From Formicarius rufipectus (lineage: Eukaryota > Chordata > Aves > Passeriformes > Formicariidae), in the NCBI GenBank assembly GCA_013399695.1, contig VXAU01000760.1, positions 4,696,967 to 4,760,966 of the forward strand: a stretch of 64,000 nucleotides of DNA, written 5' to 3'. Both the position numbers and the translations under genes were made by a program. This document shows, one piece after another, positions 52,901 to 64,000 of the stretch (position 1 is the stretch's first letter; each line of letters starts with the position of its first letter). The notes beneath the pieces are model-generated. The model was not told the origin of the DNA, ran no database searches, and saw nothing but the letters and a program-made list of their open reading frames with translations.

Positions 52901-55900
52901 ACTTGAAAAGGAGTCACTCGCTTAACTGAGCAGCTCCACAGCTACATCTGAAAGGTAGACTGGGGGAGCCTCCACTTGGAGGACTTCCTTCCTCAAAAAT
53001 GAAAATTCAGAACAAGGAAAATACTCTTTCTTCAACAGGCAGGTTAGGCCAAGTCAAGAGAGGTGAAGGAATTGTGAGGGAATATCTTATTAGTCATTCT
53101 TTGCCAGGCACAGCATCGTATTGATGGTACAGAAAGACTTACTGCATTCCCCTTGTTGTTTATGCTGTGCCCTCAGCTGTCCTTTTGCAGCCTAGTTGTC
53201 TTTATTCAGCATGGAGTTCCTGGCAAGAAGGTGGGTGTTGCATCACTGATGTTCCTGTGCAACAATAAATTGTACCAGGGCTGGGTAGTTCCGACTACAG
53301 GAATTACAGTCAGTCCCTGTGGCCTCCTTCCCATCAGAGCACAGGGGGCGTGGAATGCAAAACTGGGGCCAGATTATTTCACTGGTGGCTGGAACTCAGC
53401 TATCTGCCACGTGCATTACAATGGTGGGTTTGCTTTTTCTAAGTGCTGAATTACTGCCCTGGGAGATGCACACATGCATTCCAGGACAGAATTCAGAGTT
53501 TAGACTAATACTATGTTTTAAAACACATCTGTGATCTATTATGTTGCTGAGCAATGATTTTCACAGAATCATCATTATTTAATATGTAAAGAAATGTCAT
53601 TGTCAATATCAGTCTCAGCATGGTATTGCAGAGCAACACATCTGAACACTAGATGAGTGCTTCTTGCTATGGGCCAAATATTACAGGTCACTAAAATGTG
53701 AAAGAATTAAAGAGAAAAGTTATAAAAAAATCAATGGAACATACATAGAAATTTTAGGAGCCAAGACGAGAGATTTCAAGATAGTAGCAGTTTTGGTTAC
53801 AAAGGTAACCTAACAACTGGAAAAACATTAGAGAAACAGCATTATAGATTTAAATTAGATATATACTTGGCATAAAATGATTCAGTGTCTTTAGTATTAT
53901 ATGAAAACAATTGAATGGAACTTGTGTGCAGTTCTAACTCAGCAACAGTCCTTTAGTGCTTTAGGAATGAAAAAGTGCAAGGCCAGAATTGAGCAACAGT
54001 TTATCATTTTTGTATTCTAAGATTTACTTGTTTTAATCCTTTAAAGAGCCCCAGACTATTTTTGTTTTAACAGTCTCTGAGGAAATTTCCCATACCCACC
54101 AAACAAAATAAAAGCCAGACTGAGTAAGTAATACTGTAATTTAATTTCAGTTCCTAAACTATACTTGACTTCAGTTTGGATGTGGACAGCTGAGCACAAG
54201 CAACTGTTTTGAAAGAGTCTTTATGTTTAAATCCTTCAACTCACTTATTAGAAGGGTAATTTGAGAGGAGAAAAGTCTTTCCTGAATCTAAGTCTGATCT
54301 CTGAGCTCATTCTTGAGATAACAGTCAAGTTTCATTTTAATCCTGGCAGGAAAGGACCCAAGGCCCTGCCTCTACCACATAACATTTTCTGGTGGATGTG
54401 TAGCATCTTTGAAAAAGGAATCAAAGGATTTGCAAGGATTGGTAAGTATTTATTTAAATTCCTGTTGTTACCTGCTCTACAATTGGAGAACTGCACTGCT
54501 GTAACTGCTTCCACTTCAAAGCAATTATGCCTGACTTTCAGAGTGCATGAAAGTCTGATGCAGCTCGTGTTCCTGTTTTATGTATGTGTTCATTCTTTAA
54601 GAGGTGCAGTGCTTTGCCTGAGGTATGCTGAGCCAGCATTCCTTCATCTTTCCAGCTGTACTGCAGTGCACTGATAGTAATTACCCTGCACAGTGTCAAG
54701 CAGTAAGGAATTCTTTGCTGTAAATAAGTACAGATGTAAAGATGTGATGCTAGGTATATAGATTTTTGAAAGGGAATGAGAGGAACTGGTTTATATGGAG
54801 CCTGAATTATAAGTGCAACTAATAGATCATGATTGTTATACTGTCTACCCAGTACAACATGTCTTTATTTAGCTTTCCAGCTAAGTTTTCAAAGCTCTAG
54901 GTTCTTAGGCTCTTAAACACTGTTGACACTTTTCTTTCCCTTGGCACCACCCTAAATACACCTAAAGTGTTTGCTGACCTATCTCTTGGTTATCACTCCT
55001 CTCATGATTGCAGCTTTCACCCAGGAGAAATTGTGCTTCTGTGATTCCTTAATTTTCTGGCACTATTAACCCTGGAATCTCCTCTTAAGTACCATTATTC
55101 AATTATCTGCTTTAAATGTAAGTGAAATTCAAATACATCTAATTAAGTAAATTCAAAACTCAGTGTGCTGTGTCTCTGACCTGCCCTAGATTATTAATGT
55201 ATGAATTTATCCCTGTAGTGTCACTTTTGCATTTTTTGTAATGTAGAAAACGCCAGCATAGATTCCCAGCCAAGCTCTAATGCAAGACTTAGATCCAAAA
55301 AGTTATAACTATTAAAAAAAATTATCAGAGGTCTGATACAAACATAACAGGACTTTTGATTTTACTGCATCCTTTTTTCAAAGATTATTTTGACAATTTG
55401 ACTCCATTTCACAATTATTCAGGTACTTTGTACTAATATGAGAATCAGGGTTTAAATCTGCCATTCAGTTTTGGATAGTTTAGCAGACTGTTCCACTCCT
55501 AATCCCAGTTTGTCTGTTATGGTTTAGTTTGGTGTTTGAATTACCCTTAAAATATGTCTGTTTGTTAAACTGAATGTTTTTCAGTTGAGGAAAATGAAAT
55601 TTTTTCAGGGTGTGAATTCCCAGGTTACCCTGCCTTTCCCAAAAGCCCTTCACTCTATGACAACAGGCACATTTCACAGTTTTTAAAGCAGAAACCAAAA
55701 ATTACCTACCCAAACATTGATTAGACCAAGATAAAAGGCACAGAATTTGTGGAGTCCATACTGGTAAGCAAGATATTGTTTGGGAAGACTCTCCAAATTA
55801 GTTTGGGCTAATAATTGTCTGAATACTCAGAAAGAAAATCTCAGTACCCAGGAGCTGAATAGGATTTTTTTTTGTATTTCTAAATGAAAATAAGTGTCCA

Positions 55901-58900
55901 AACTGTTTCATTGGGTGTCAACTATTCAATTTAATGTTTAAAATGTACTTTTAATGGAAGTTATTGTCAAAACAATGATGCAAATTGATGTGCAAATCCC
56001 ACAATGAAAGTGTGCCTCACAAAATCTGACTCCTACCTGTGTTTGAGAGGAATTCTCCTTTCCTCTGCAAATTCAGGTTAGATCTCTGCCTTACAGCAAT
56101 GACCTGACCACCAAACCCCTTTGACTGGAACAGTCCCACTTTGTAAAATATACTTAAATATTCATGGAGCCAGCTGGTGAGAGAAAAAACAATGCTCTAG
56201 TCTGATGGTGCAGTAACCCTCCTGGGGAGGGTGGAGGTGTTAGTCCCAGTCCCAGTGAATGTGTAATTATTTATACAAAGTAGAACAGTGTCAACAGGAG
56301 AAGTGACAAGTCCTGTCTCCCAAAAAGTTTCCTTGAAGGAGTGAAGAAGTCTAAAGAAACAATAATGCATTTGCCAGAAATCTGCCAGGTATAGTTAACA
56401 ACGGTTTAAACAAACTCTTAAAATAATTTACAGATTATTCCTGAAATAGCTAAGCTTTCAGATGAATAGACGTTCTTCCACATCTCTGAGACAGACCTTG
56501 TTCCTCATATTAAGTGAACAGACCTTTCATCCTCCAAAGCAAAACAGCTCTTAAAATAGAAATCATTCAGGACATATTTTAAGAACTTAGTATCTCATAA
56601 CATCATACCTCCATCCTTGCTCCTATTGACATCAGTGGAAGGAAAACCAGTATTTACATGTCTCACAAGCAGACCTGTCTCTTGGAGAATGCTGCTCTAT
56701 AATGGTTTGTGTCTGCCAGGAATAAAGAACTCTTGAGAGCTGCCTGCCAGTTGAATAGTCCTGGCTGTATGGAGCTCCAGCAGGGATGTTTTTGCAGTGT
56801 GCTGAATGAAGGCATCATGCAAGGCACAGTTCTTAGGCACAAATGAGTTTTCATTGGACCAACTGAAAAGAGAGACAATGTTTCAGGCAGCAAATTCTCC
56901 TTCAGGGCTAAGGCAGAAGGAGCAAGCTTTAAGCTCTATGCAGGCTGAGGAGAACTGCTCTCACTTTATCTCAATTTGTGAATTGGACAATGTGTCACGA
57001 TTTTATAACATTTCCTTACAGTTCATATGAGTTTCCATTAGAGAACTCAAAAAGGTATAGATTGTTCCCGTTCTTATGTCTGACCTACAGACCCCTATGC
57101 CTGGCCTGACAAAAAATGGCATCAGGAATTACAAATTCACCACTTCTGGCTTTAATAAAGGCATTAAAAAAAACCCCAAGAGGTTTAAAGCTTTAGTCAC
57201 CAAAACCAGAGCTCTCTGAAAATTGTTTTTAAAGCTCAGCTGTAAACAGTGCAATAATTCATAATACAGCAAGCATAGAGTCATATCCCTTTTGTTAGTC
57301 ATATGTTTTGCCAATAAAATTACTTTCATAAAACAAAATTTCACAGTGGAAGGTGCTTCAGAGGACTGTAAAATTAAAGCTCAGTAGTGTCTGACATCTG
57401 GAAAGAAATTCTTGACTGAAGAGCAATAAGTGACCTGTAACATTAAAAACATATATTTTCAGATTTTTCACAGAAAATCTTGAAGGAAAGCTGCTATAAG
57501 AGCAGAGAGATCTCTGTCTTGAAACACAGAGATGGAAGGGACACAGCCTATTTCTGCATCTACACATCTTATGTAAAAGCTATGAAACAACAAGCAGCTG
57601 TCAGCAAGAGGTAAGAATCCACCCAGTGATATTGTAATGAATACTCAAAATTCAGGACGTAAGTATTACATAGGCTGTGGCAGATGGGAGGAGAACAACC
57701 AAGCAGCAAGTACTGCATTAAACCTAGTATATGTAACTGACATAGCAGGTGAGCAAGTACAAATTGTTGTGAAATCTGAATTGAGATTTAGACAAAACGT
57801 GGAAATATATTAACCAGGAAAAACAACTTGCAGAGTATAGCAGTACATCTGTCCAGATTCTGAGGTAAAAATAATCAAAACTTTAATTATTACAACAAAT
57901 TTAAAAGTGTTAATATTTCTAAAGGCACAGCAAGAGAAGGCAGAATTATTGAATCTGCTGGCATCTTTCCCGTGTGGGGCAGGTCAGCATTTCAGGGCTT
58001 TTTCTTTAGGCAGAAATCAAATTGTGTCAAAAAGAGACTGAAGCAATGGCAATCGTCATAAAGCTCGATGCTAAAACCACATTCCTATTGAAATTCAGTG
58101 TGAAACTGGTAACCAGCTCTAACTGGTGTCTTTCAAATATGCTCCAGTGCCTCTCCACTGCCTTACTCATTTTTTCGAGGGAATTTAGCCAGCATTACAG
58201 GGAAGGAATGGAGGCACAGCTGCATATGTGTATTCTAGTACAGTGTATTCTACATGTGCAGCTTGGAATGTGGACACAGGTAAGTGCAGACATCACACTA
58301 TGTACAGAAAGACCATGAGGAATTGTCATGGACCAATGTATTTTTGGAGGAAGCAGCATTTCTGTTCCACTCACTGCTCTGCTGTGTTCATCATAGCACC
58401 TTCCACAAAACCCAGCCCAGGAAACAGACTTTGGGCCAATGGGATGAGGGGTCCTGGCTTTGGGAAAGTGTCATGAGCCGCTGCCCACCTGAGGTTGAGG
58501 TGTTCTTCAGCCTGGCTGTCACTGGCCAAGTGCTTGCAGGAGACAAGCTGCTGTCCTGGCCCGAGGCTCCGATGTGCAGGTAGTGCAGATGCAAAACCCC
58601 TGCAGTTCTGCAGAGCTTAGCTTGTAGCTGCTTGTCCTTGGGTTTCTGATCTGGGGTTTCAGCCATGACTTCCTGACTCTGCGCAGCTCTGCTCCTGCCC
58701 TGGGCTGTGGCTCTGGGGTGTCGGTCAGGGATGTAAGGCTGGCATGGTGGGGCTGGGCAGCAGGAAACATGAGGTGGGATCCTTGAGAGCCGTGGCTGTG
58801 CAGCAGCAGGGGATGGGGGCAGCAAGGGTTTGCGTGTAGACCCATGAAGCCTGGCACCTCTGCAGCTCTTTTTCCCCCTCCTGTTAAGTCTGTGGTGTCA

Positions 58901-61900
58901 CACAAATTCTGTGTAGGCTTAAGGTAAGTATTCAACTGAGCACTGGTGAGAACATTGCACTGTAATGCCAGTTGGAGTAGGGAATTACTATCCGCCTGTA
59001 ATCAAAGCCGAGCAACAGCTTAAAACTATTTTATTTTGTTAACAGCTAGCCCCCAAAAAAAGTGATACTTCTGTGACTTGATCTCTTCGTGGAAGTAATT
59101 TAAGGGAATGTGAAAATTTTTGAGAGAATTCTTTGAATTAAGGGTAGTGTTCGGAAAAGTTTTATTTGCCTATTACATTCCTATTTCTTCTATTATGTTC
59201 CCATCATAAAATAAAAATCTTTGAATACACAGCTATAAGTGAGGTTGGACATTAGAGATTTGGCATCAGCAGATGTAGATGGTTGTCCTTCCTACTTATA
59301 AAGAGTCTTATGAAAACCGCAGAGTTCTGTGCTTGATGTGATAATTTGTGTAAGAGGAACTGTAAATATATCGCTAAAACTTGCTCTGCTAAATCCTTTA
59401 GAAGAGTATTGTAGATGAGAAACCACCAATATCTGAAGCCTTTCTGTTCTTACCATGTCACTAAGAAGGGTCACTGTTTACTGTATTAGCTGTGACCTCA
59501 TGACATGCTTCCTGTGGCAGATCCAGGACTGGAATAGCAGGACAGATTGTGGTGGTTCTATTATTAGAAGCCTGTTATGTTTGACATTGAGCATAAAAGA
59601 CGTGGCTCATACTGCAGAACATTTCTTATTCTCTAAGTTGAGAGTAAATCCTAGCAGTTGTTTTCAAAAAATATGGTGAGGCCCCTGGGTTCTCATTGAT
59701 TGGACTTGCAAGTCAATCAGTCATGTTGACATATGCAAAGTCTGTTGACAAGGAAATGATGACCAATGTCCTGAGAACAAAATCTGACAAGAAAAACAGT
59801 CAGTCTTGCTATCGCCAAAGCAAATTCTTTAGAATCTAGAATTTCACCCTCAAGGATATTTTGTATCTAGATAGGTTGTGTGCAGTTAATTTACATAATT
59901 GTTCTGAAACACCCAGAAAAACTTTACCTACAGCTGGACTGTGTGAGGAAGAAAATGCATTAAGTTTTCAACAGTATGTCAGAATAAATTATGTTATTAC
60001 TGGATTTAACTGAATGTACAAACATTATGGCATGTTCCTGCATTGTGACCATCTGTCAGGTGGGGTGCAGAATTATTTACTCTTCTTTAGTGCTAATACA
60101 ACCAATGGTAAAGGACAGGAAGAGAAGACTATTGAAAGGCCACAGGTAGTTATGAAGTCAGTTGTATGTCCTGCCTGTGTGACAGAAGCCTGTTAATGTT
60201 AAGCAAGCCTCAGGCAGGGCACTGGTGTGGCACTGACACAGGAAGCAGTGTCCTGAATGCAGCAAGGACAGGCATTGTCTGCTCCACCTTGCTTTCTCTC
60301 TGAGAGTTTCCACGCACATTCAAGGCAGTTGTCAATGCTCAGCTTGCACTGAAGGAGCCTGATCTGAAGAAATACGACATCAGGCTTCAAACTTGTAAAG
60401 AGAAGAGGATGAGAGAGTGAAGTTGAGTCAGCAAGTGTGAAGAAATAAATGAAAGGAAGAAAACAGCGTAGTAAAGAGGTTTGGAAATGCTTTGATGTGA
60501 TGCTAGATCTGCATCTATGCAGTGAGGCTGCTGACTTGCACAGCCCGTGCCAGCACAAGGGGGACGGGTCACTGGGCAGTTTGCACAGGAACTCACACTG
60601 TGAAACATTTTCCCATATGTTGATGTTAAATGAGAAAGGAGTGGACCAGGCTCGCTCATATCCCAGCTTTGACAAGGGCTGTGGAGATCACCTCACAGCC
60701 TCAGGGCAGCTCTGGATTGTGTCTGTGCCCAGAACATCCTTATCTGAAGGATGAGCAGTGTACAGGAAAGCACGGCTGTCTCGGAGGTGCCGTGTGATCT
60801 TTGGCTGCAGGTTGGGAGTGAGGTGTCACTGGCCAAAACCAATTGGAGCTTCACAGGAGAGCTCGAAGGTCATGGCCAGCCAAGAACTGGTGTCTGTGCT
60901 GTCACTGAGCAGGAAGGATGTGTCAGTTCTGCTTTACAAACAGCAGAGCTAGTCCAACAGCTCCTGCTGTAAACTAGCAAGCAGAGATTGAATCATAGCT
61001 GCTATAATACTTTAATTATCATTGCAATGTTAAAGCCAAAAAGAGGACTGCAGTGTTTCAGGAAGTACTTTTAATGCTTTAGGTGTTGAGAAGTGCAGCA
61101 TGAAATCCATGTGCATTGTTTGACATTAGCTGGAATATGGTAGGTAGGCTGTGGATCTGAAAACTGAGTGGCAGATTAAAAGTTGTTCAAATCCAATAGT
61201 CAGCAGCTCAGCTGTGGCAGGATAGGCATGGCATTGTGCCAGCCAGGTGTGCCTCTTGCCTGACTCGGGCTTTGCCAGAGCTGGTCTCTCTCACTTTCCC
61301 TGAATCTGTCCTGAGAAATCCTCACAGGCCAGGAAGGAGCCATTTCTGAATGGATGACTTTCAGCTGCTCAACTTTGCAGCCCTCCCGGTACTGGAGGGT
61401 GAAATCCTGCTTAGCAGGATACCTTACAATATTCTTTTAAGTCATTGCCCATTTTATTTCTTTATCAACATGGCAAGATGCATACTCTCACTCTGACTGA
61501 CTCATGCTCAGTTTATGTTCAAGGAATGCCTAGGAAGGCAGCGTCATCCCTTTCAAAACAGTTTTTCTTTTCATATGGGATTATATCAGCAAGCAGCTGC
61601 CTCTGAGGCATTATTTTTGCCAGACGGTCAGGCTCTCTGTGCCAGCTTCTCCCTGGGAGTGTTACAGGGATGGGACATCCCTTCCACATAAGCCCTGGGG
61701 ACAGCAGAGGTGCCCAGTGGAGGGAGGCACAAGGACAGCACCCAAGGACAGCAGGGCGCTGGGGGAAGGCGCCTGGCGGGGACTCCTGTGCTCCCCTCTG
61801 TGCGCTGCAGATGAAGAATATGGTGGCCAGCAACCATGGAAAAACTGTGTCCCTGCTGGAAACATCCAGCCGCTCCCCGGGCTGGCCGAGGGACATCCCC

Positions 61901-61977
61901 GGGAGCCCGAGCGGTCAGCGCGCTCCTCCTGGCGGCTCCCGCCTGGCCCGGCCACTTGCAAACCCTGGAACGGGGAC
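49966..61977. other. 12-kb gene-free interval
   Basis: No exon chain, RNA gene or recognisable transposon was found on either strand. Isolated open frames up to about 158 codons (60199-60675, minus) look like chance. Composition is mixed, with GC-richer patches near 58.4-58.9 and 61.6-61.9 kb. The region lies where mammals have the PCOLCE2-PAQR9 interval. Confidence 0.55.
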
Positions 61978-62213
61978 ACTGCTGTGCTGTGCTGCCCTCG
62001 GTGTGCCATGCACTGCTGTGCTGTGCTGTGCTGCCCTCGGTGTGCCATGCACTGCTGTGCTGTGCTGTGCTGCCCCCGGTGTGCCATGCCCTGCTGTGCT
62101 GTGCTGTGCTGCCCTCGGTGTGCCATGCACCGCTGTGCTGTGCTGTGCTGCCCCCGGTGTGCCATGCACTGCTGTGCTGTGCTGCCCTCGGTGTGCCATG
62201 CACTGCTGTGCTG
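61978..62213. repeat. 34/39-bp minisatellite, six units
   Basis: Units start at 61978, 62012, 62051, 62090, 62129 and 62168, with lengths 34, 39, 39, 39, 39 and 34. Long units differ from short ones by one extra gctgt pentamer. The core is ctgccctcggtgtgccatgc with t/c variants. The 39-bp units are a multiple of three, so long repetitive reading frames on both strands are by-products. Confidence 0.96.
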
Positions 62214-64000
62214 CTGGCCAGCTGTGTGCATTGACTGGAGCGTGCTAAAATAAGTCTGAATTACCTGGTATTGCTCAATATATGTGAATGATTTGTCTCT
62301 TTTTTTTTGTTCATTTCGGGGTGGCAAAATACAAGGATTCAAACTCTGAGACTCCAAAGTGCTGATGGCTGAGTTAGAATATTGAGGGTTTTCTGAAAGA
62401 TGAGTAAGACCAAACCCTGCCTAAGAAACTCCGGCTGGTTGACCTCAGCGTCCTCCATGGGTCTGCTGGGCACAGACTAACGTGGCAAAGCCTTCCTCTG
62501 AACAGCAGGCCTGAATCTCTTTATTCTGAGGTTCACTTGGCACAGCAGGCAGGCAGGGCTGTACTCGCCTGGTTCTCAGGCTGCTTTGACTCATGTGTGT
62601 GGGGGCAGCCCTGGTGGCATCATATGGCTCTGTGCCACCAATGGACTAGTGCAGTGTAGAGATGTGCTGTGCCACACTGCATTCCTGCTGCATCCTCTGT
62701 GCCAGTACTGGAGGGATGTGATGAGGGAATAGTAGGGAAAAAGAGCTTTTTGCTAGTCAGTATTATTCTCCAGCCTGTTTGAGCCTTCCAGGCAAAATGC
62801 CAAGGGAAGAGAATTGAGTCTGGTGCCTGTCTGTGAATTTAGCTCAGGAATTACTTGTGAAGGGAACCTCACTACTGCTGACCTACTATGCTGCACATGG
62901 GAAGTTGACACCTTAGAGAATTAATTTACCAGCCTGTTTGTTGCAGACTGCTTTATTCAAGAGCTATGGGGAAACTGAAATGGCTTTAAAAAAAAAGAGT
63001 GTGGAGTAATAAGGTGGAAATCATTCACATCTGGGACATACCTGACAGGTCTGCCATGACACTGAAGCTAGAAATCATTACACTTCCAGAGCATAGAAAT
63101 TGTAAATATTTCTTAGTTATTTGGGCATATTTGACTAATGGATGACATTCCGTGGGGTTACTTAAAAGCAGCAAGAAACTGTGTTTGGTACTGATAAATG
63201 AGCATCTAGTACTTTCCACAGAGGACTCACATTCCAAGCCAGAACTGCTGTGAAGTGGAGGGCTGGATTCACTTTGGGTCTTCAGTAACTCTGCTTCGAG
63301 AACATCACTGTGACTTTGACAAGAGAAAGCAGTGATTTTGTAATATTTGTGACTTTGTAATATTTGTTAGTCCACCAGTTCATTTGCTTTGTGCAAACCT
63401 ATGTGACAAGTCTGCCGGCAAAGTCAAAAGCAACAGATCTTTTAAACTGTGAGATTAATCTTCCTTTTTTTTTTTTTTTTTCCCTTTATTAAGCAAGATT
63501 GCTAAAATGTCTTGTTGGTAACAGCTAGAGATCTCAAACAAGTATGTGGGACACTGCCAATTTATTTATAAATGTTGCTGTCTGAACATATTTACTATGT
63601 AAGTAATTCAGCCTTATGTCTGAATACAGGAATAAACTCATCACAAATTATCTGTAATGGAGATATGTGTTATTTTCCATTCATTACATCAATTCACTAT
63701 ATCCTTTGGATTACTGATAGTCTCAGCAGAAGCAGATCTGAACATACACTGGCCCTATATTCCCTCTGAGGTGTCAAGGCTGCTCAATGCTAAGCTAGCT
63801 CTGACTTAAAGTCATACTAACTTAACAACCTGAATATTGCAGTTGAGCAGGCTTTCCACTCTTGTATACCCTCAATTCCCTAGGTTTCACTGAAATCAGT
63901 TAAGTCAAATTATTTTTTTATCATCCAGAGTACATCTGAACTTTAAAATAAAGGAGATGGCATGCTTCTGTTGGAGTGGAATAGTTACAGTTTGAAGGAA
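62214..64000. other. Distal intergenic sequence, no gene seen
   Basis: Contains a 17-bp tandem duplication (63334-63350 and 63351-63367, gaNtttgtaatatttgt type) and a poly(T) run. No exon or RNA gene is recognised. Confidence 0.55.
63465..63481. repeat. Poly(T) run
   Basis: 17 consecutive T bases followed by ccctttatt; no retrotransposon body was recognised beside it. Confidence 0.9.

Noticed and set aside
60199..60675. Minus-strand open frame of 158 codons
   Set aside because: No recognisable domain or repeat family, and no flanking exon signals. The length is compatible with chance in a gene-free region.
61628..62357. Long open frames on both strands (about 190-230 codons) with repeated peptides
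   Set aside because: They arise from the minisatellite whose 39-bp units are a multiple of three. There is no splice or start context and no family resemblance.

Overview
This window is vertebrate nuclear DNA, most probably from a bird and plausibly a songbird. Evidence: long AT-rich introns with GT-AG junctions, GC-rich CpG-island promoters, several 3' fragments of CR1 retrotransposons (the dominant LINE of birds and reptiles) with no Alu, L1 or B elements, and three genes in the same order and orientation as on human chromosome 3q23 (PLS1, TRPC1, PCOLCE2). Nothing prokaryotic, viral or CRISPR-like is present. Gene calls rest on translating exons and matching remembered family sequences; no database search was run.

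Layout. 1-806 (+) holds the last two coding exons of PLS1 (I-plastin/fimbrin), followed by its 3' UTR with a poly(A) signal at 1581. A CR1 3' fragment (2570-3022) lies just before a CpG island (about 3040-3720) that contains an 18-bp G-rich tandem repeat and the TRPC1 start. TRPC1 (+) is complete: 13 coding exons from 3386 to 20382 encode a predicted 781-residue cation channel. Its likely poly(A) signal is at 22045. PCOLCE2 (-) is complete and convergent: 9 coding exons from 46617 down to 25130 encode a predicted 417-residue secreted procollagen C-proteinase enhancer 2 (signal peptide, CUB, CUB, Thr-rich linker, NTR). Its likely poly(A) signal is at 24731. Two CR1 fragments lie in its intron 3. 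From about 46.74 kb to 64 kb I find no gene. That stretch holds an old CR1 piece, a 34/39-bp minisatellite at 62 kb and simple repeats. In mammals the next gene on this side is PAQR9, which is not visible here.

The three genes are neighbours by conserved synteny, not a pathway: an actin bundler, a plasma-membrane channel and an extracellular collagen-processing enhancer. The most interesting structure is a 37-bp-unit minisatellite in PCOLCE2 intron 1 that runs over the exon 1 splice donor, so each unit carries a copy of the donor core. I see no convincing undescribed system. The other observations concern isoform structure, local base composition and repeats.
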